DNA of 62,737 nucleotides from Eubacterium sp. CAG:274 (GCA_000432155.1 FR888453.1:1-62737); one strand, 5' to 3'; shown: positions 54,292 through 62,184, numbered from the stretch's first letter. The notes: generated from the sequence alone by a model not told the origin. A program made the numbers and translations.

Positions 54292-56211
54292 TTAAATATT
54301 ATAGAAATTGCATATTACTGTTGCCATTTCAGCTCTTGTAATATATGCTTTTGATGACAATTTTCCATCATTGCCTACGATTATTTTATTTCCAACAGCC
54401 CACTTCATACTTTCTTCTGCCCAGCTTGAAATCTCATTGTTATCAGCAAAAGGCAATAAATCCCCCTGTACATCTACATTGGCATTTTTATACTTTGCGT
54501 ATTTATAAAGCACAGTTGCCACCTGTTCTCTTGTCATAGGCTCATAAGGTGCAAACAAACCATCTGCAACACCATTTACTATATCATTTTCTCCTGCCCA
54601 CTTAATAGCATTGTTAAAATACGCATTTGGGTCAACATCTTCAAATTTACACTTACCATCTACAGGAGGCATACCCTCTTTGCGATATAGCACTTCCATA
54701 AGCATACCCCTTGTAATATTACTCTTAGGAGAAAATCTGGTCTTTGTTGTGCCACTAAACAGATTGTTTTCATAAACTTTCTTAACTGAATTATAATACC
54801 AATCATCAGTATTCACATCTCTAAAAGGTAATGCACTTTTTAGGTCAGTATTTTGTATATTTTCAAAATACTTTTCTATTCCCTTACCTATTTTTTCTGC
54901 CATCGCTTTCTGATTTTCGCCTTTAATTAAATACTGGTATTCTTGAGGATTACTCATATATCCTGTTTCCACAAGTACAGCCGGACAAACAGTTGTTCTT
55001 GTTAATGCCAAGTTTTGTTTTTTATATTCTGTATTTTCCATATAGTCTGTCAATTTTTGAACAAAACCGTCCGGAGTATCATAACTATAAAGGTTAAGTG
55101 TTCCCTGTTTTTCTCCAAAGTCCTCCCACTCATTTCTGGAATTACAGTGTACAGACACGGAAATATCAGGCATAACTGTGTTAATAATATTTGTTCTATC
55201 TCCAAGAGAAATAAATGTATCGTCTTTTCTTGTAAGAGTAACTACAGCACCTCTTTCAGTAAGGTAGTCGTACAAATATTTAACTATAGCCAAATTAACC
55301 GTCTTTTCGTATACCTTGCCCAATCCCAATGTGCCATTGTCAGTGCCACCATGACCGGCATCAAGTACAATTTTCATACCTTTTAATGACTTTTCAGGAC
55401 TTACGGTTCTGTCATTAAGCTTTATTGTAAACTTATTACCTTCAAAACTTGCCATAAAGCCTACATAATTGTCATCTCTGTTAAAGGCAAATGTATATGT
55501 TGCCGGTGTATCATTATCAACAGTTATTGCTTCAAAATCTTCCCTATTTGGAATTATTGCTTTATTTTGCGTGTCATAGAACTTAACTTCGATAAAGTTA
55601 TTTGTAAATTCAACATCGTATTCTGTGGACCTGTTCATATTAAAAGATATAGTGTCTTTTGCTGTTTCTATACTATTTACTGAATTTTCACCATATTTTT
55701 TGTTTACCAAATTAACTGTGTCCTTGTATACGTAACTGCCATTTGCTGTCTTGTAGTATTCATAATTTTCAGCCACAATATGTAATAGCGTACCCTTTAC
55801 ATAAGGCAAAATAAGGTCATCATTTGCCTCATCAGGTTTTGAACGAACTGTAGGATGATTTTTGTTAATCTCTCCTACCAGATTTACAGTCTTAAAATTA
55901 GCATTTCCACTATTAGTCGATGACCCATTGGTTCTTGTAATTCTATAGGTCTTACTGGCTGTAGTATTTTCAAACTTAAATACATTTTCCCCTTGAGCCA
56001 AAGAAACATAATAGCTAAAATATCCCTCACTTGTTGTTTCTACCTTTTTGCCATTAATATACAATGGATAGTTAGGGTCTGCCAAACCAGCTAAACTATA
56101 GCGGGATGCAGTAGTTGTCATACCGTCTTTTACATAATTCATTTGAATATCTGCCTAAGTATTCACACTAAATAAGGATACCCCAAGCATTAAAGCAATT
56201 AATTTTTTCAT
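54292..56211 (-). pseudogene. N-acetylmuramoyl-L-alanine amidase with three SLH domains, signal peptide cut by an in-frame TAG
   Basis: A wall hydrolase gene of 639 sense codons. From the ATG at 56211, which follows GGGGAGG, the frame encodes a signal peptide (MKKLIALMLGVSLFSVNT), then TAG at 56155-56157, then ADIQMNYVKDG and 616 intact residues from 56142. An N-terminal beta-rich part precedes the Amidase_3 domain (about 255-450 of the mature frame) with zinc ligands in LDAGHGGTDNG, GKVYEKTVNL, SVSVHCNS and VLVETGYMSN. Three SLH repeats with FRDVNTDDWYYNSV, FEDVDPNAYFNNAI and FADNNEISSWAEES end it. The gene is otherwise undamaged. Without suppression no exported enzyme would be made; a downstream start would give a cytoplasmic one. 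Confidence 0.85.
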
Positions 56212-56314
56212 TATGTACCTCCCCTTTCTTTTTCAACATCTCTCTACAACAATTATATCAATCCTCACTAGAAACTTCAACTTTCTTCCCTTAAACAAAC
56301 ATATTTTAAAGATA

Positions 56315-56371
56315 TAAAAAAGGACTTATACACATATCTGAGAAGTTTTATTCTCCATTGTGTATAAGTCT
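56315..56371 (-). terminator. Terminator of the toxin transcript
   Basis: A perfect 12-bp stem (56323-56334 with 56359-56370) with an inner GAGAA/TTCTC stem and a T run on minus. It ends the toxin mRNA, which therefore has a 3' UTR of about 175 nt. Confidence 0.8.
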
Positions 56372-56378
56372 TTTATCA

Positions 56379-56410
56379 TTGACATTTTTTCATAATGGTG
56401 TTAATATAAT
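56379..56410 (+). promoter_or_regulatory. Promoter of the antitoxin RNA
   Basis: -35 TTGACA (56379-56384) with -10 TATAAT (56405-56410, 20-bp spacing) or the overlapping TAATAT (56402-56407, 17-bp spacing). It fires on plus into the toxin 3' region. Confidence 0.65.
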
Positions 56411-56415
56411 GGTAC

Positions 56416-56501
56416 AAGGAAGTCAGCCAGAGCGATTTCCACTTAGTTTTTGTTATTAAAAAATAACCACTATGTTTTGGTCGACGGAGTGGTTATTTTT
56501 T
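56416..56501 (+). ncRNA. Antisense RNA antitoxin of the type I locus
   Basis: A predicted RNA of about 86 nt from the promoter at 56379 to a terminator at 56461-56501. It is fully complementary to the toxin mRNA 3' UTR and to the last codons and stop of the toxin reading frame. Its 5' part (GGAAGTCAGCCAGAGCG) forms a GGAA/TTCC hairpin and resembles the leader of the toxin transcript. This is the layout of type I toxin-antitoxin pairs in Firmicutes. Confidence 0.75.
56461..56501 (+). terminator. Terminator of the antitoxin RNA
   Basis: An 11-bp stem (56461-56471 with 56488-56498) followed by T. It overlaps the 3' end of the toxin reading frame on the other strand. Confidence 0.85.
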
Positions 56502-56570
56502 TGTACCTAAAATAATGGCTACAAGAGTCCCAAAGGCTATCATTAATGATATTGCTTCATATGTACTCAT
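56493..56570 (-). CDS. Putative holin-like toxin peptide of a type I toxin-antitoxin system
   Basis: A 25-residue peptide beginning MSTYEAISLMIAFGTLV and ending in GTKK: a short polar start, one hydrophobic helix and a basic end. This is the pattern of the small holin-like toxin family (Hol-Tox), which inserts in the membrane. GGAGGTGAG precedes the ATG, and a promoter lies about 70 nt upstream. The transcript extends about 175 nt beyond the stop to the terminator at 56315 and is covered there by the antisense RNA. The peptide is below normal gene-calling length. Toxicity is inferred from the family. Confidence 0.85.
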   Translation of the reverse strand: MSTYEAISLMIAFGTLVAIILGTKK

Positions 56571-56639
56571 ACGCCTCACCTCCTTTATTCCTAGAATAAA
56601 AGAAGTGGAAACCACTCTATTAACTAACTTCCGACAGAA

Positions 56640-56668
56640 ATTATACCATATATAAATATTTTTTACAA
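56640..56668 (-). promoter_or_regulatory. Promoter of the toxin mRNA
   Basis: Minus-strand -35 TTGTAA (56663-56668), 17-bp spacer, -10 TATAAT (56640-56645). The 5' UTR of about 60 nt has GGAAGTTAG and TTTCCACTTC, which can fold together and occlude translation. Confidence 0.75.
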
Positions 56669-56672
56669 CTTA

Positions 56673-56711
56673 AAAGAACCTACACCAATTTTTATTGTGT
56701 GTAGGTTCTTT
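56673..56711. repeat. Inverted repeat between toxin locus and peptide operon
   Basis: A perfect 13-bp inverted repeat (56673-56685 with 56699-56711), loop 13 nt, without a strong T run on either side. It separates the toxin promoter from the terminator of the next operon and may act as a barrier. Confidence 0.6.
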
Positions 56712-56722
56712 GTATATATCCA

Positions 56723-56756
56723 CAAAAAAGAGCTGTCACAATCGTAACAGCTCTTT
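56723..56756 (-). terminator. Intrinsic terminator of the Thr-rich protein/peptide operon
   Basis: A stem of 10 bp (56727-56736 with 56747-56756) followed on minus by a T run, 7 bp after the stop of the 47-residue peptide gene. Confidence 0.88.
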
Positions 56757-56763
56757 CTCTAAA

Positions 56764-56907
56764 TTAACTATTCAACTTAGTAAATTTATTACTTAAATTA
56801 GCACTCTTAGGTGCGATTGTTGTTGAAATGAAGTTAAGTGCATTTGTAGCATCGTTATTTAAGAAAGTATCGACTACTACAACTGGTTTACTATAAACTT
56901 TTTTCAT
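56764..56907 (-). CDS. Short orphan peptide, 47 residues, unknown function
   Basis: A small gene too short for usual gene calling. It begins MKKVYSKPVVVVDTF and continues with a neutral, Asn/Ser/Thr-rich C-terminus (NNDATNALNFISTTIAPK). There is no signal peptide, membrane helix or cysteine. The ATG at 56907 lies 8 nt after AGGGGG, and that ribosome site overlaps the TAG stop of the secreted protein upstream, so the two are coupled, and a terminator follows. The K-x-Y-x-KP-x-x-x-V start resembles short orphan peptides, some of them leader-peptide-like, that I recall from gut bacteria; this is a weak resemblance. No modifying enzyme is nearby. Confidence 0.7.
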   Translation of the reverse strand: MKKVYSKPVVVVDTFLNNDATNALNFISTTIAPKSANLSNKFTKLNS

Positions 56908-56919
56908 AATCTATACCCC

Positions 56920-59268
56920 CTATTGCTTGTTAGAAATTTCAATTCTTGTTCCCTTTGGATTAGTATCATATGCTCTCTGAGTAGCACCAGCATACAATGT
57001 ATATGGATAAGCATAATATCTATGGCCTGCACTTACTGAAACAAGTTCAGCAAAGTAAGCAACCTTGTCGCTTGTTGTAAGGCTTGAATCTGTATCACCA
57101 GTATATCCTTCAGAACTATCTAAAGAAGAATCATAATTTGTTGCATCATATACATTCTTGTAAATATCAGTTGTTTCTACGTAAATACCACCGAAGTTTA
57201 CATCAGGGTTATTATACTTTAACTGCATAGGTGTATACTGACCATTAGGGTCATTAGCATCAACTGTATCTGCATTAAGAATTACGAAACCTACCTTATC
57301 AACCTGATTAAGGAAATCCTTATCCTTATGGTTACCAGTAACAGTACCAATTAATGTAAATAACATATCATCATTAGCTAAGCCATTTGTTGTAACAACA
57401 TCATAGAAAGGACTATCTTCTGTCATTGTTGATACAACACCGTTATTTACCGCTTTGTCACCGTCAACAATATTGTTAAGGTTGAATAATCTGATACTCT
57501 TTACTACTGTATAAGCATTAGCACTTGTACCTGTACCCTTAACTGTAATAGTTGTACCACCATCTACATAGAACTGAACCTTTACGCCGTTCTTAGATAT
57601 ACCTGTAATCTGAGCTGCAGTTGTACCTGTGCTACCATCGTAAGATGAATAAAGATTACCACCTGTAGCAGTAACTATAGCATTATCACCAGAGCAGTCA
57701 AGAAGAACAAGAACCTTTTCTGAACTATCAATAGAGTTTGTAAGTTCAATTTCATCATCTGTTCCACCTAAAAGAAGGACTCTTTCATCTGGAATACCAA
57801 ATTCTGTACCGTCCTTATCGTAATCACCAGAACCTACATCGAGAAGTGAATACTGATGACCCCTGATAATAGCGTACTTAGCCAAGTCATTTCCGTTAGT
57901 CTGAACCTTGTACTGACCAAAGCCGTATGTACCATAACCAGCAGCTGTTGTTGTTGACTGACCTAATGATACTGCAGCCGGCATTGAATCATAGTAATCC
58001 ATTGTAGGAGTTGCTACTGTCTTACCTACTGTGTATGTAAGAGTATAAGTCTTATCTCTAAATACAGACTTTAAATTGCTATCCCAATTTGTAATCTGCT
58101 TAGCCTGTTCCTTTGCAAATGTAAATGTAATAACATCGTCTTCATTTACACCTGCGATTTCAGTTGCAGAACCAATGTTAAGAGCTGTTACACCACTAAC
58201 TGCCTTGCCATTTCTCTTTACAGTTACCTCTACAGTTGAAATTTTACTAGATGCTGGGTTATTTACCATAACCTTTAATACACCAATAGTAGTTGTTTCT
58301 GTACTTGTTTCTGTAGTTGTAGTAGTTGTTGTTTCTGTACTTGTTTCTGTTGAGCCAGTTGGTGTTAATTCAGCTCTGAAGAGCATTACCTGACTAGAAA
58401 CCTTGTATGTTTTACCTGCTTCAACATTAATAGTTATTGCTTTAACTGCTGTATCACCATTTCTTGCGGCAAATGCACCACTATAAACAGCTGTGTCACC
58501 TGTCGTAATAGTACCATTTGTAACAGCACCATTACTATTTGCAATAACATAAAGCTTTAACTTACCTGTTGCTGTTGGAATAATATTTTCATCGTTTAAT
58601 AAAACATAATTCTGTCCATTAATAGCACCTGTTGCTGTTTCACCATCGCCAAAAATGCTATCTACGAAAGCTGATGTACGACCACTAGCTTTAGAAGTTG
58701 ATAAACCGCTAACAGCTGAACCTAAAATATTAGTCTTATTATCTGGTGTCCAAACCTGAACACTAACTGTTGTAGTTTCAGTAGTTGTTTCTGTTGTTGT
58801 AGTTGCTTTTGTTGTTGTTTCTGTTGTTGTTTCTGTTGAATTTGTTGCAAATACAAGCTTTGTTAAGTTTGTATTACCTGAATCACCAGTTAATGTGTAC
58901 TCTGTATCTGCTTTCAATGAATATGCTTTATCAGATGTTAATGCAGTACCATTAATAAAAAGTCCATTATTACTAAAAGTTGCAGTTAATGTACAATCCT
59001 GTGCTACCTTAAATTTAATAGTATTTTCACTTCTTAACTGTACATATGAACTATCTACCTTTCTAAGACTATAAGTCATATTGTTATATGTACCTGTCTT
59101 TGCTGTGCCACCTAAAGCAGTTGAATTCCATTCATAAGAACCCATTGCTACGCAATCACTAGCATCATCAGCAGCTGATACACTTGCTACATTAGAAAAC
59201 ACAAGGCAAGTCATAGCCATAACGAGAGCTAAAACTGCACTTGCAAATCTTTTTAAAGATTGTGTCAT
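56920..59268 (-). CDS. Secreted modular protein with Glu/Thr linkers, unknown function
   Basis: A 782-residue exported protein. Signal peptide (RFASAVLALVMAMTCLVFSN, ending near SVSAAD). Then two beta-rich modules of a similar kind (about 40-145 and 175-295; each has a YxLLN or YSLR-type strand and a GxTYKVS-like end), separated by Glu/Thr linkers. A third linker-flanked Ig-like strand set (about 330-400) precedes a large C-terminal part ending VETTDIYKNVYDATNYDSSL and GHRYYAYPYTLYAGATQR. I do not recognise a catalytic motif. The start at 59268 has GGAGG 7 nt upstream; the frame above it is leader. It is probably a wall-exposed binding or scaffold protein. Confidence 0.75.
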   Translation of the reverse strand: MTQSLKRFASAVLALVMAMTCLVFSNVASVSAADDASDCVAMGSYEWNSTALGGTAKTGTYNNMTYSLRKVDSSYVQLRSENTIKFKVAQDCTLTATFSNNGLFINGTALTSDKAYSLKADTEYTLTGDSGNTNLTKLVFATNSTETTTETTTKATTTTETTTETTTVSVQVWTPDNKTNILGSAVSGLSTSKASGRTSAFVDSIFGDGETATGAINGQNYVLLNDENIIPTATGKLKLYVIANSNGAVTNGTITTGDTAVYSGAFAARNGDTAVKAITINVEAGKTYKVSSQVMLFRAELTPTGSTETSTETTTTTTTETSTETTTIGVLKVMVNNPASSKISTVEVTVKRNGKAVSGVTALNIGSATEIAGVNEDDVITFTFAKEQAKQITNWDSNLKSVFRDKTYTLTYTVGKTVATPTMDYYDSMPAAVSLGQSTTTAAGYGTYGFGQYKVQTNGNDLAKYAIIRGHQYSLLDVGSGDYDKDGTEFGIPDERVLLLGGTDDEIELTNSIDSSEKVLVLLDCSGDNAIVTATGGNLYSSYDGSTGTTAAQITGISKNGVKVQFYVDGGTTITVKGTGTSANAYTVVKSIRLFNLNNIVDGDKAVNNGVVSTMTEDSPFYDVVTTNGLANDDMLFTLIGTVTGNHKDKDFLNQVDKVGFVILNADTVDANDPNGQYTPMQLKYNNPDVNFGGIYVETTDIYKNVYDATNYDSSLDSSEGYTGDTDSSLTTSDKVAYFAELVSVSAGHRYYAYPYTLYAGATQRAYDTNPKGTRIEISNKQ
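58286..58355 (-). repeat. Glu/Thr linker repeat, second copy
   Basis: Tandem Thr/Glu/Ser codons encode the linker TETSTETTTTTTTETSTETT between two beta modules. The low-complexity DNA may vary in length between strains by slippage. Confidence 0.8.
58769..58839 (-). repeat. Glu/Thr linker repeat, first copy
   Basis: Tandem codons encode TETTTETTTKATTTTETTTE, the linker between the first and second beta modules. It matches in kind the tail of the dockerin protein at 17961-18002. Confidence 0.8.
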
Positions 59269-59683
59269 TCCTATTCCTCCCTTATAAAAATATCTCTTGG
59301 AGTAAAATCCCCCCATATTTACTCCTTTTTAATTTTATTAATTATGCCTTATCCCTATAAAAGCATTCCGTTTATTAACAGTTATTAAAGAATTATCCCA
59401 TTCATAAACCAACAACAAAAATTTATCAATACGAGTTCTTTAAAAGGGGGTTTAAAGCAAAGGAAATATATTCCTATTACCTTGTGATTTATTATACTCT
59501 ATTGCCTTTTTTATTTCAATGTTTTTTATTATTTTTTATATAATTGAAACAAATTCATATTTTGTTCACATTTTCGGTTGAATTTGGTCACAACTCCCTT
59601 AAAACCTCACATATCTATTATGTTTATGTAAACCATATTTTGGCTATATTTTCTTCTTTTAATTCTTATTGTGTTTTACATTA
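59269..59683 (-). other. Long leader and spacer between the terminase and the secreted protein gene
   Basis: No gene here. 59269-59484 is the predicted 5' leader of the secreted protein (about 215 nt). It has a hairpin at 59299-59324 (GGAGTAAA with TTTACTCC around a C-rich loop) and a GGAATATATTTCC hairpin near its 5' end. No known riboswitch pattern is visible. 59520-59683 is AT-rich with no terminator that I can find after the terminase. Confidence 0.55.
59491..59519 (-). promoter_or_regulatory. Promoter of the secreted protein/peptide operon
   Basis: Minus-strand -35 TTGAAA (59514-59519), 17-bp spacer, -10 TATAAT (59491-59496). It gives the operon a long leader, separate from the terminase genes. 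Confidence 0.75.
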
Positions 59684-60928
59684 TTATTCAAAACTGAATA
59701 TTTCCCCATTGGATATTTCCTCTACAGCATACCTCATAGCATCCATAAGATGATTAAAGCTATCTACAGGCCTATTAAGCATTTTGCCATTCAGGTCTTT
59801 ATCCCAAGTATAATTACTTATTTCCGTAATAAAATTTTGACATTTAGGTGATATGTATATTTTATAATCTTGAAGAAAATCAATGCCGTTGTTTATGCTG
59901 TCTTTCCCTTTTCGGGCTGGTCGTATGCCCTTTAGCCCCAGTGTTCTCAATCTGTCAATAGACTTAGGTTCTGCACTATCAGCTCTGATTTTCTCTTTTT
60001 TATAACCCATTTCCACAACAGCCTCATAAATAGCCTCATTGCTCATACCTTTTTTGTAAAGCTCATCAAAAACATATATTTCCTTTTTTTCTGTATTTAT
60101 AAAGCCACAGAACAGAGCCGTTGGGTCATTAGTATACCCAAAGTCCAAACCGAAAACGGTTTCAAAACACTTTTCACCCTTTAATTCATCTATGCTAAAG
60201 TCTTTTTCTTCCCAGTTTTCAAAAACTAAGCCCTCAGATATGCCCCACTCACCCAAGCCGGCAACTCTATATCGACGAGGGTTATTCTTTTTCATATCCT
60301 CAAATACCTTTAAATCACTTTCGTCAAGCCATTCGTTACACATATAGTTTGTTGACTTTGCCATTATGTTGTTATCTTTAACATCAAAAAACCTAGCCTT
60401 TATCCAATGTCTTTCGTTCCACGGATTTAGGGTAATAGTAATTTGCTTAAAAATACTTTTATCTACACTACCTCGTATACTTTCGTCAAGCATATTAAAA
60501 TCGTCTTCATTTGTAATTTCGTAGGCCTCCTCTATCCAAAGCCAACAGAGAGAGCCGGTTTTTACTGTAATTGATGTTATTTTAAGTGGGTCATCAAGGC
60601 CTCTAAAATATATTTTTTGACCTGTAGGAATATACATAATTTCTAGCGGACTTGTCTTACATTCAAAAAAATTGTCCATTTTTAGTCGATGTATTGCCCA
60701 GCATAATTCTGTGTAGCAACTGTCCTTTAGTGTGGAATATACCTTTCTTACAACCAAAATATTTGCCAAAGGATATTCAATCATACGAACAATTAAATTA
60801 AGTGCCGTTGTTTTGGATTTCTTACTGGCTCGTGACCCTTTACATACCCTGTATCTCCCCTTAAAATGCCAAAAATCACTATAACCTCCACCGACTATCT
60901 CTTTTAGAGATATTACTTCTTTATTCAT
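59684..60928 (-). CDS. Phage terminase large subunit (PBSX family), orphan
   Basis: A 414-residue DNA-packaging ATPase/nuclease, complete. The ATPase part has the phosphate loop CKGSRASKKSKTTA (about 32-45), Walker B WLWIEEAYE (about 132-140) and the coupling segment TLNPWNERHW. The nuclease part has acidic residues in GLDFGYTNDPTALF, RADSAEP and DSFNHLMDAMRYA. It normally packages phage DNA into heads together with the small subunit and portal. No portal, capsid, tail, lysis or integrase gene lies in the window. The ATG at 60928 has AAAGG 9 nt upstream. Confidence 0.9.
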   Translation of the reverse strand: MNKEVISLKEIVGGGYSDFWHFKGRYRVCKGSRASKKSKTTALNLIVRMIEYPLANILVVRKVYSTLKDSCYTELCWAIHRLKMDNFFECKTSPLEIMYIPTGQKIYFRGLDDPLKITSITVKTGSLCWLWIEEAYEITNEDDFNMLDESIRGSVDKSIFKQITITLNPWNERHWIKARFFDVKDNNIMAKSTNYMCNEWLDESDLKVFEDMKKNNPRRYRVAGLGEWGISEGLVFENWEEKDFSIDELKGEKCFETVFGLDFGYTNDPTALFCGFINTEKKEIYVFDELYKKGMSNEAIYEAVVEMGYKKEKIRADSAEPKSIDRLRTLGLKGIRPARKGKDSINNGIDFLQDYKIYISPKCQNFITEISNYTWDKDLNGKMLNRPVDSFNHLMDAMRYAVEEISNGEIFSFE

Positions 60929-61319
60929 ATAAATCATCCTTTATTACAACAGGCAAAACATTTTCTGTCTTTTTACTTTCCGAAAAAGTGCCATTTCTTT
61001 TTCCCAAAAGCTCAGCAACTTTTATCCTTGTAGCTAAAGAAACCGGCTGACTAAGTACCGTTATTACAGTATTTCCATCTTCGTCTTTCTCTTTTATAGG
61101 CACAGGTTCTTCCTCCTCGCCCCTCATAATTTTAGAACAATATTCCAATATTTCATCTGATGTTGCAATTTTAGGATTTTTACTTTCTATGTAGGCTTTG
61201 ACCTCTGGTCTATCAAACAGATACATACTCCTCATTTGGTATTCTCCAAAGGCTAAAGCCTCTTTTTTATCTCCACATTCAATATATTTATCTACTGCCT
61301 TTTTTAATCTTTCTGTCAT
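60921..61319 (-). CDS. Phage terminase small subunit-like protein, orphan
   Basis: A 132-residue protein that overlaps the start of the large subunit gene by 8 bp, the normal layout. The first part, ERLKKAVDKYIECGDKKEAL, fits the helix-turn-helix-like DNA-recognition domain; the middle (DEILEYCSKIMRGEEEEPVP, SLATRIKVAELLGKRNG) is typical of Terminase_2 small subunits. I use the ATG at 61319, 8 nt after AGGAGG; the ATG two codons earlier is too close. It would select viral DNA and form a ring with the large subunit. Confidence 0.82.
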   Translation of the reverse strand: MTERLKKAVDKYIECGDKKEALAFGEYQMRSMYLFDRPEVKAYIESKNPKIATSDEILEYCSKIMRGEEEEPVPIKEKDEDGNTVITVLSQPVSLATRIKVAELLGKRNGTFSESKKTENVLPVVIKDDLYE

Positions 61320-61409
61320 TATCATTACCTCCTAATATAGTTTTCTTTTAACATACACCAAGATTAATGACATTTCGTGACATAATTTAAAACAAATTGA
61401 CTTAATACT

Positions 61410-61518
61410 AAAAAAGGCCCCTACTTTTAAAAATAGAGGCACAAAAAAAGAAGACCCATATACACTACAGGACTTCCGTTTATAAAAATATGTTTAAAGG
61501 CTTATTCATTTAACTTAT
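61410..61518 (-). ncRNA. Predicted short RNA or attenuated leader upstream of the terminase genes
   Basis: A perfect consensus promoter at 61525-61553 starts a transcript that meets two hairpins with T runs: 61443-61476 (six pairs with one mismatch, seven T) and 61410-61441 (a 7-bp stem with one mismatch, five T). The terminase small subunit begins 85 nt beyond. Either a stable RNA of 45-110 nt or a transcription-attenuation leader. A nine-codon frame (MNKPLNIFL) inside it has no ribosome site. Confidence 0.55.
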
Positions 61519-61524
61519 GTATTT

Positions 61525-61553
61525 ATTATAGCATATTGTTAAATGTTTGTCAA
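61525..61553 (-). promoter_or_regulatory. Full-consensus promoter upstream of the terminase pair
   Basis: Minus-strand -35 TTGACA (61548-61553), 17-bp spacer, -10 TATAAT (61525-61530): exact matches to both consensus boxes, the strongest promoter in the window. Confidence 0.8.
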
Positions 61554-61607
61554 TGATTTTTATAAATAATTTATACATAAATTTTAATAAACAATTTGTG
61601 GTTTACA

Positions 61608-61649
61608 TAAAACAAGACTCTTTCGTATATATCATTACAAAAGAGCCTT
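61608..61649 (-). terminator. Intrinsic terminator after the HMA protein gene
   Basis: A 10-bp stem with one mismatch (61614-61623 with 61640-61649) and a short T run on minus, 6 bp after the stop. Confidence 0.75.
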
Positions 61650-61655
61650 TTAACA

Positions 61656-62021
61656 CTATTTCTTCTCAATATTAGTTACTGTATAGCCTAATCTTTCTAT
61701 AGCTGACTTTATATCTTCCTGTAACACACCATCTTCTATTTCCACAACAGCCTGTTTCTTGTGAAGATTTACATCGGCAGAAACATTATCCATTTCATTA
61801 AGTTTGTTCTGTATTCTCATAGAACAGTTTTTACAAGTCATACCATCTATAGAAATTACCAATGTTTCTTTAACATTTGCAAGTTTCTTCTTTTTTACCT
61901 TAATGTCAGAGCCACCACCACAGCAACCACCTTCACCTCTGAAGTGTTTTGCCGAATTGACAACAGCAAAGATTATAATTAAAGCTAATAGTATACATAT
62001 AATAACTGTTGACACAGTCAA
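61656..62021 (-). CDS. FeoB-associated Cys-rich membrane segment fused to a heavy-metal-associated domain
   Basis: A 121-residue protein. One N-terminal membrane helix (about 5-22) is followed by the FeoB-associated type motif SAKHFRGEGGCCGGG (about 23-37), then a complete HMA ferredoxin-like domain (about 50-118) with the metal-binding MTCKNCS. It may bind iron or copper at the inner membrane face. The start is probably the TTG at 62021, 4 nt after GGAG, or the GTG two codons later (10 nt after GGAG). It is second in a small operon behind a 36-residue membrane peptide, with a metal-box-like sequence at the promoter. No feoA or feoB is in the window. Confidence 0.82.
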   Translation of the reverse strand: MTVSTVIICILLALIIIFAVVNSAKHFRGEGGCCGGGSDIKVKKKKLANVKETLVISIDGMTCKNCSMRIQNKLNEMDNVSADVNLHKKQAVVEIEDGVLQEDIKSAIERLGYTVTNIEKK

Positions 62022-62034
62022 TCATCTCCTAATT

Positions 62035-62145
62035 TTAATGTCCGTATTTTTTCATAATTCTATTTTTTAGCCAAGTTAAAAAGAGCATAGCACAAATAAT
62101 AGAACCAAATGTCAAAACATCTAAAAGTACATTTAAAACTACCAT
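62035..62145 (-). CDS. Small membrane peptide, 36 residues, unknown function
   Basis: A short gene with a good AGAGGTG ribosome site. One membrane helix (VLTFGSIICAMLFLTWLK) and a basic tail (KNRIMKKYGH). It lies 13 bp before the HMA protein gene and shares its promoter, so it probably belongs to the same metal-responsive unit. Single-helix peptides of this kind often support transporters. No family assigned. Confidence 0.65.
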   Translation of the reverse strand: MVVLNVLLDVLTFGSIICAMLFLTWLKNRIMKKYGH

Positions 62146-62184
62146 ATAAAGCACCTCTCTTATAAGTAAACTTACTACCTTTAC

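Noticed and set aside
54292..56211. Translational recoding of TAG (such as pyrrolysine) in the amidase gene
   Set aside because: TAG ends other normal genes in the window and the position is in a signal peptide, where no special residue is expected. A point mutation is simpler.
61480..61512. Nine-codon open frame (MNKPLNIFL) in the short RNA before the terminase genes
   Set aside because: No ribosome site and too short to judge; noted only as part of the RNA.
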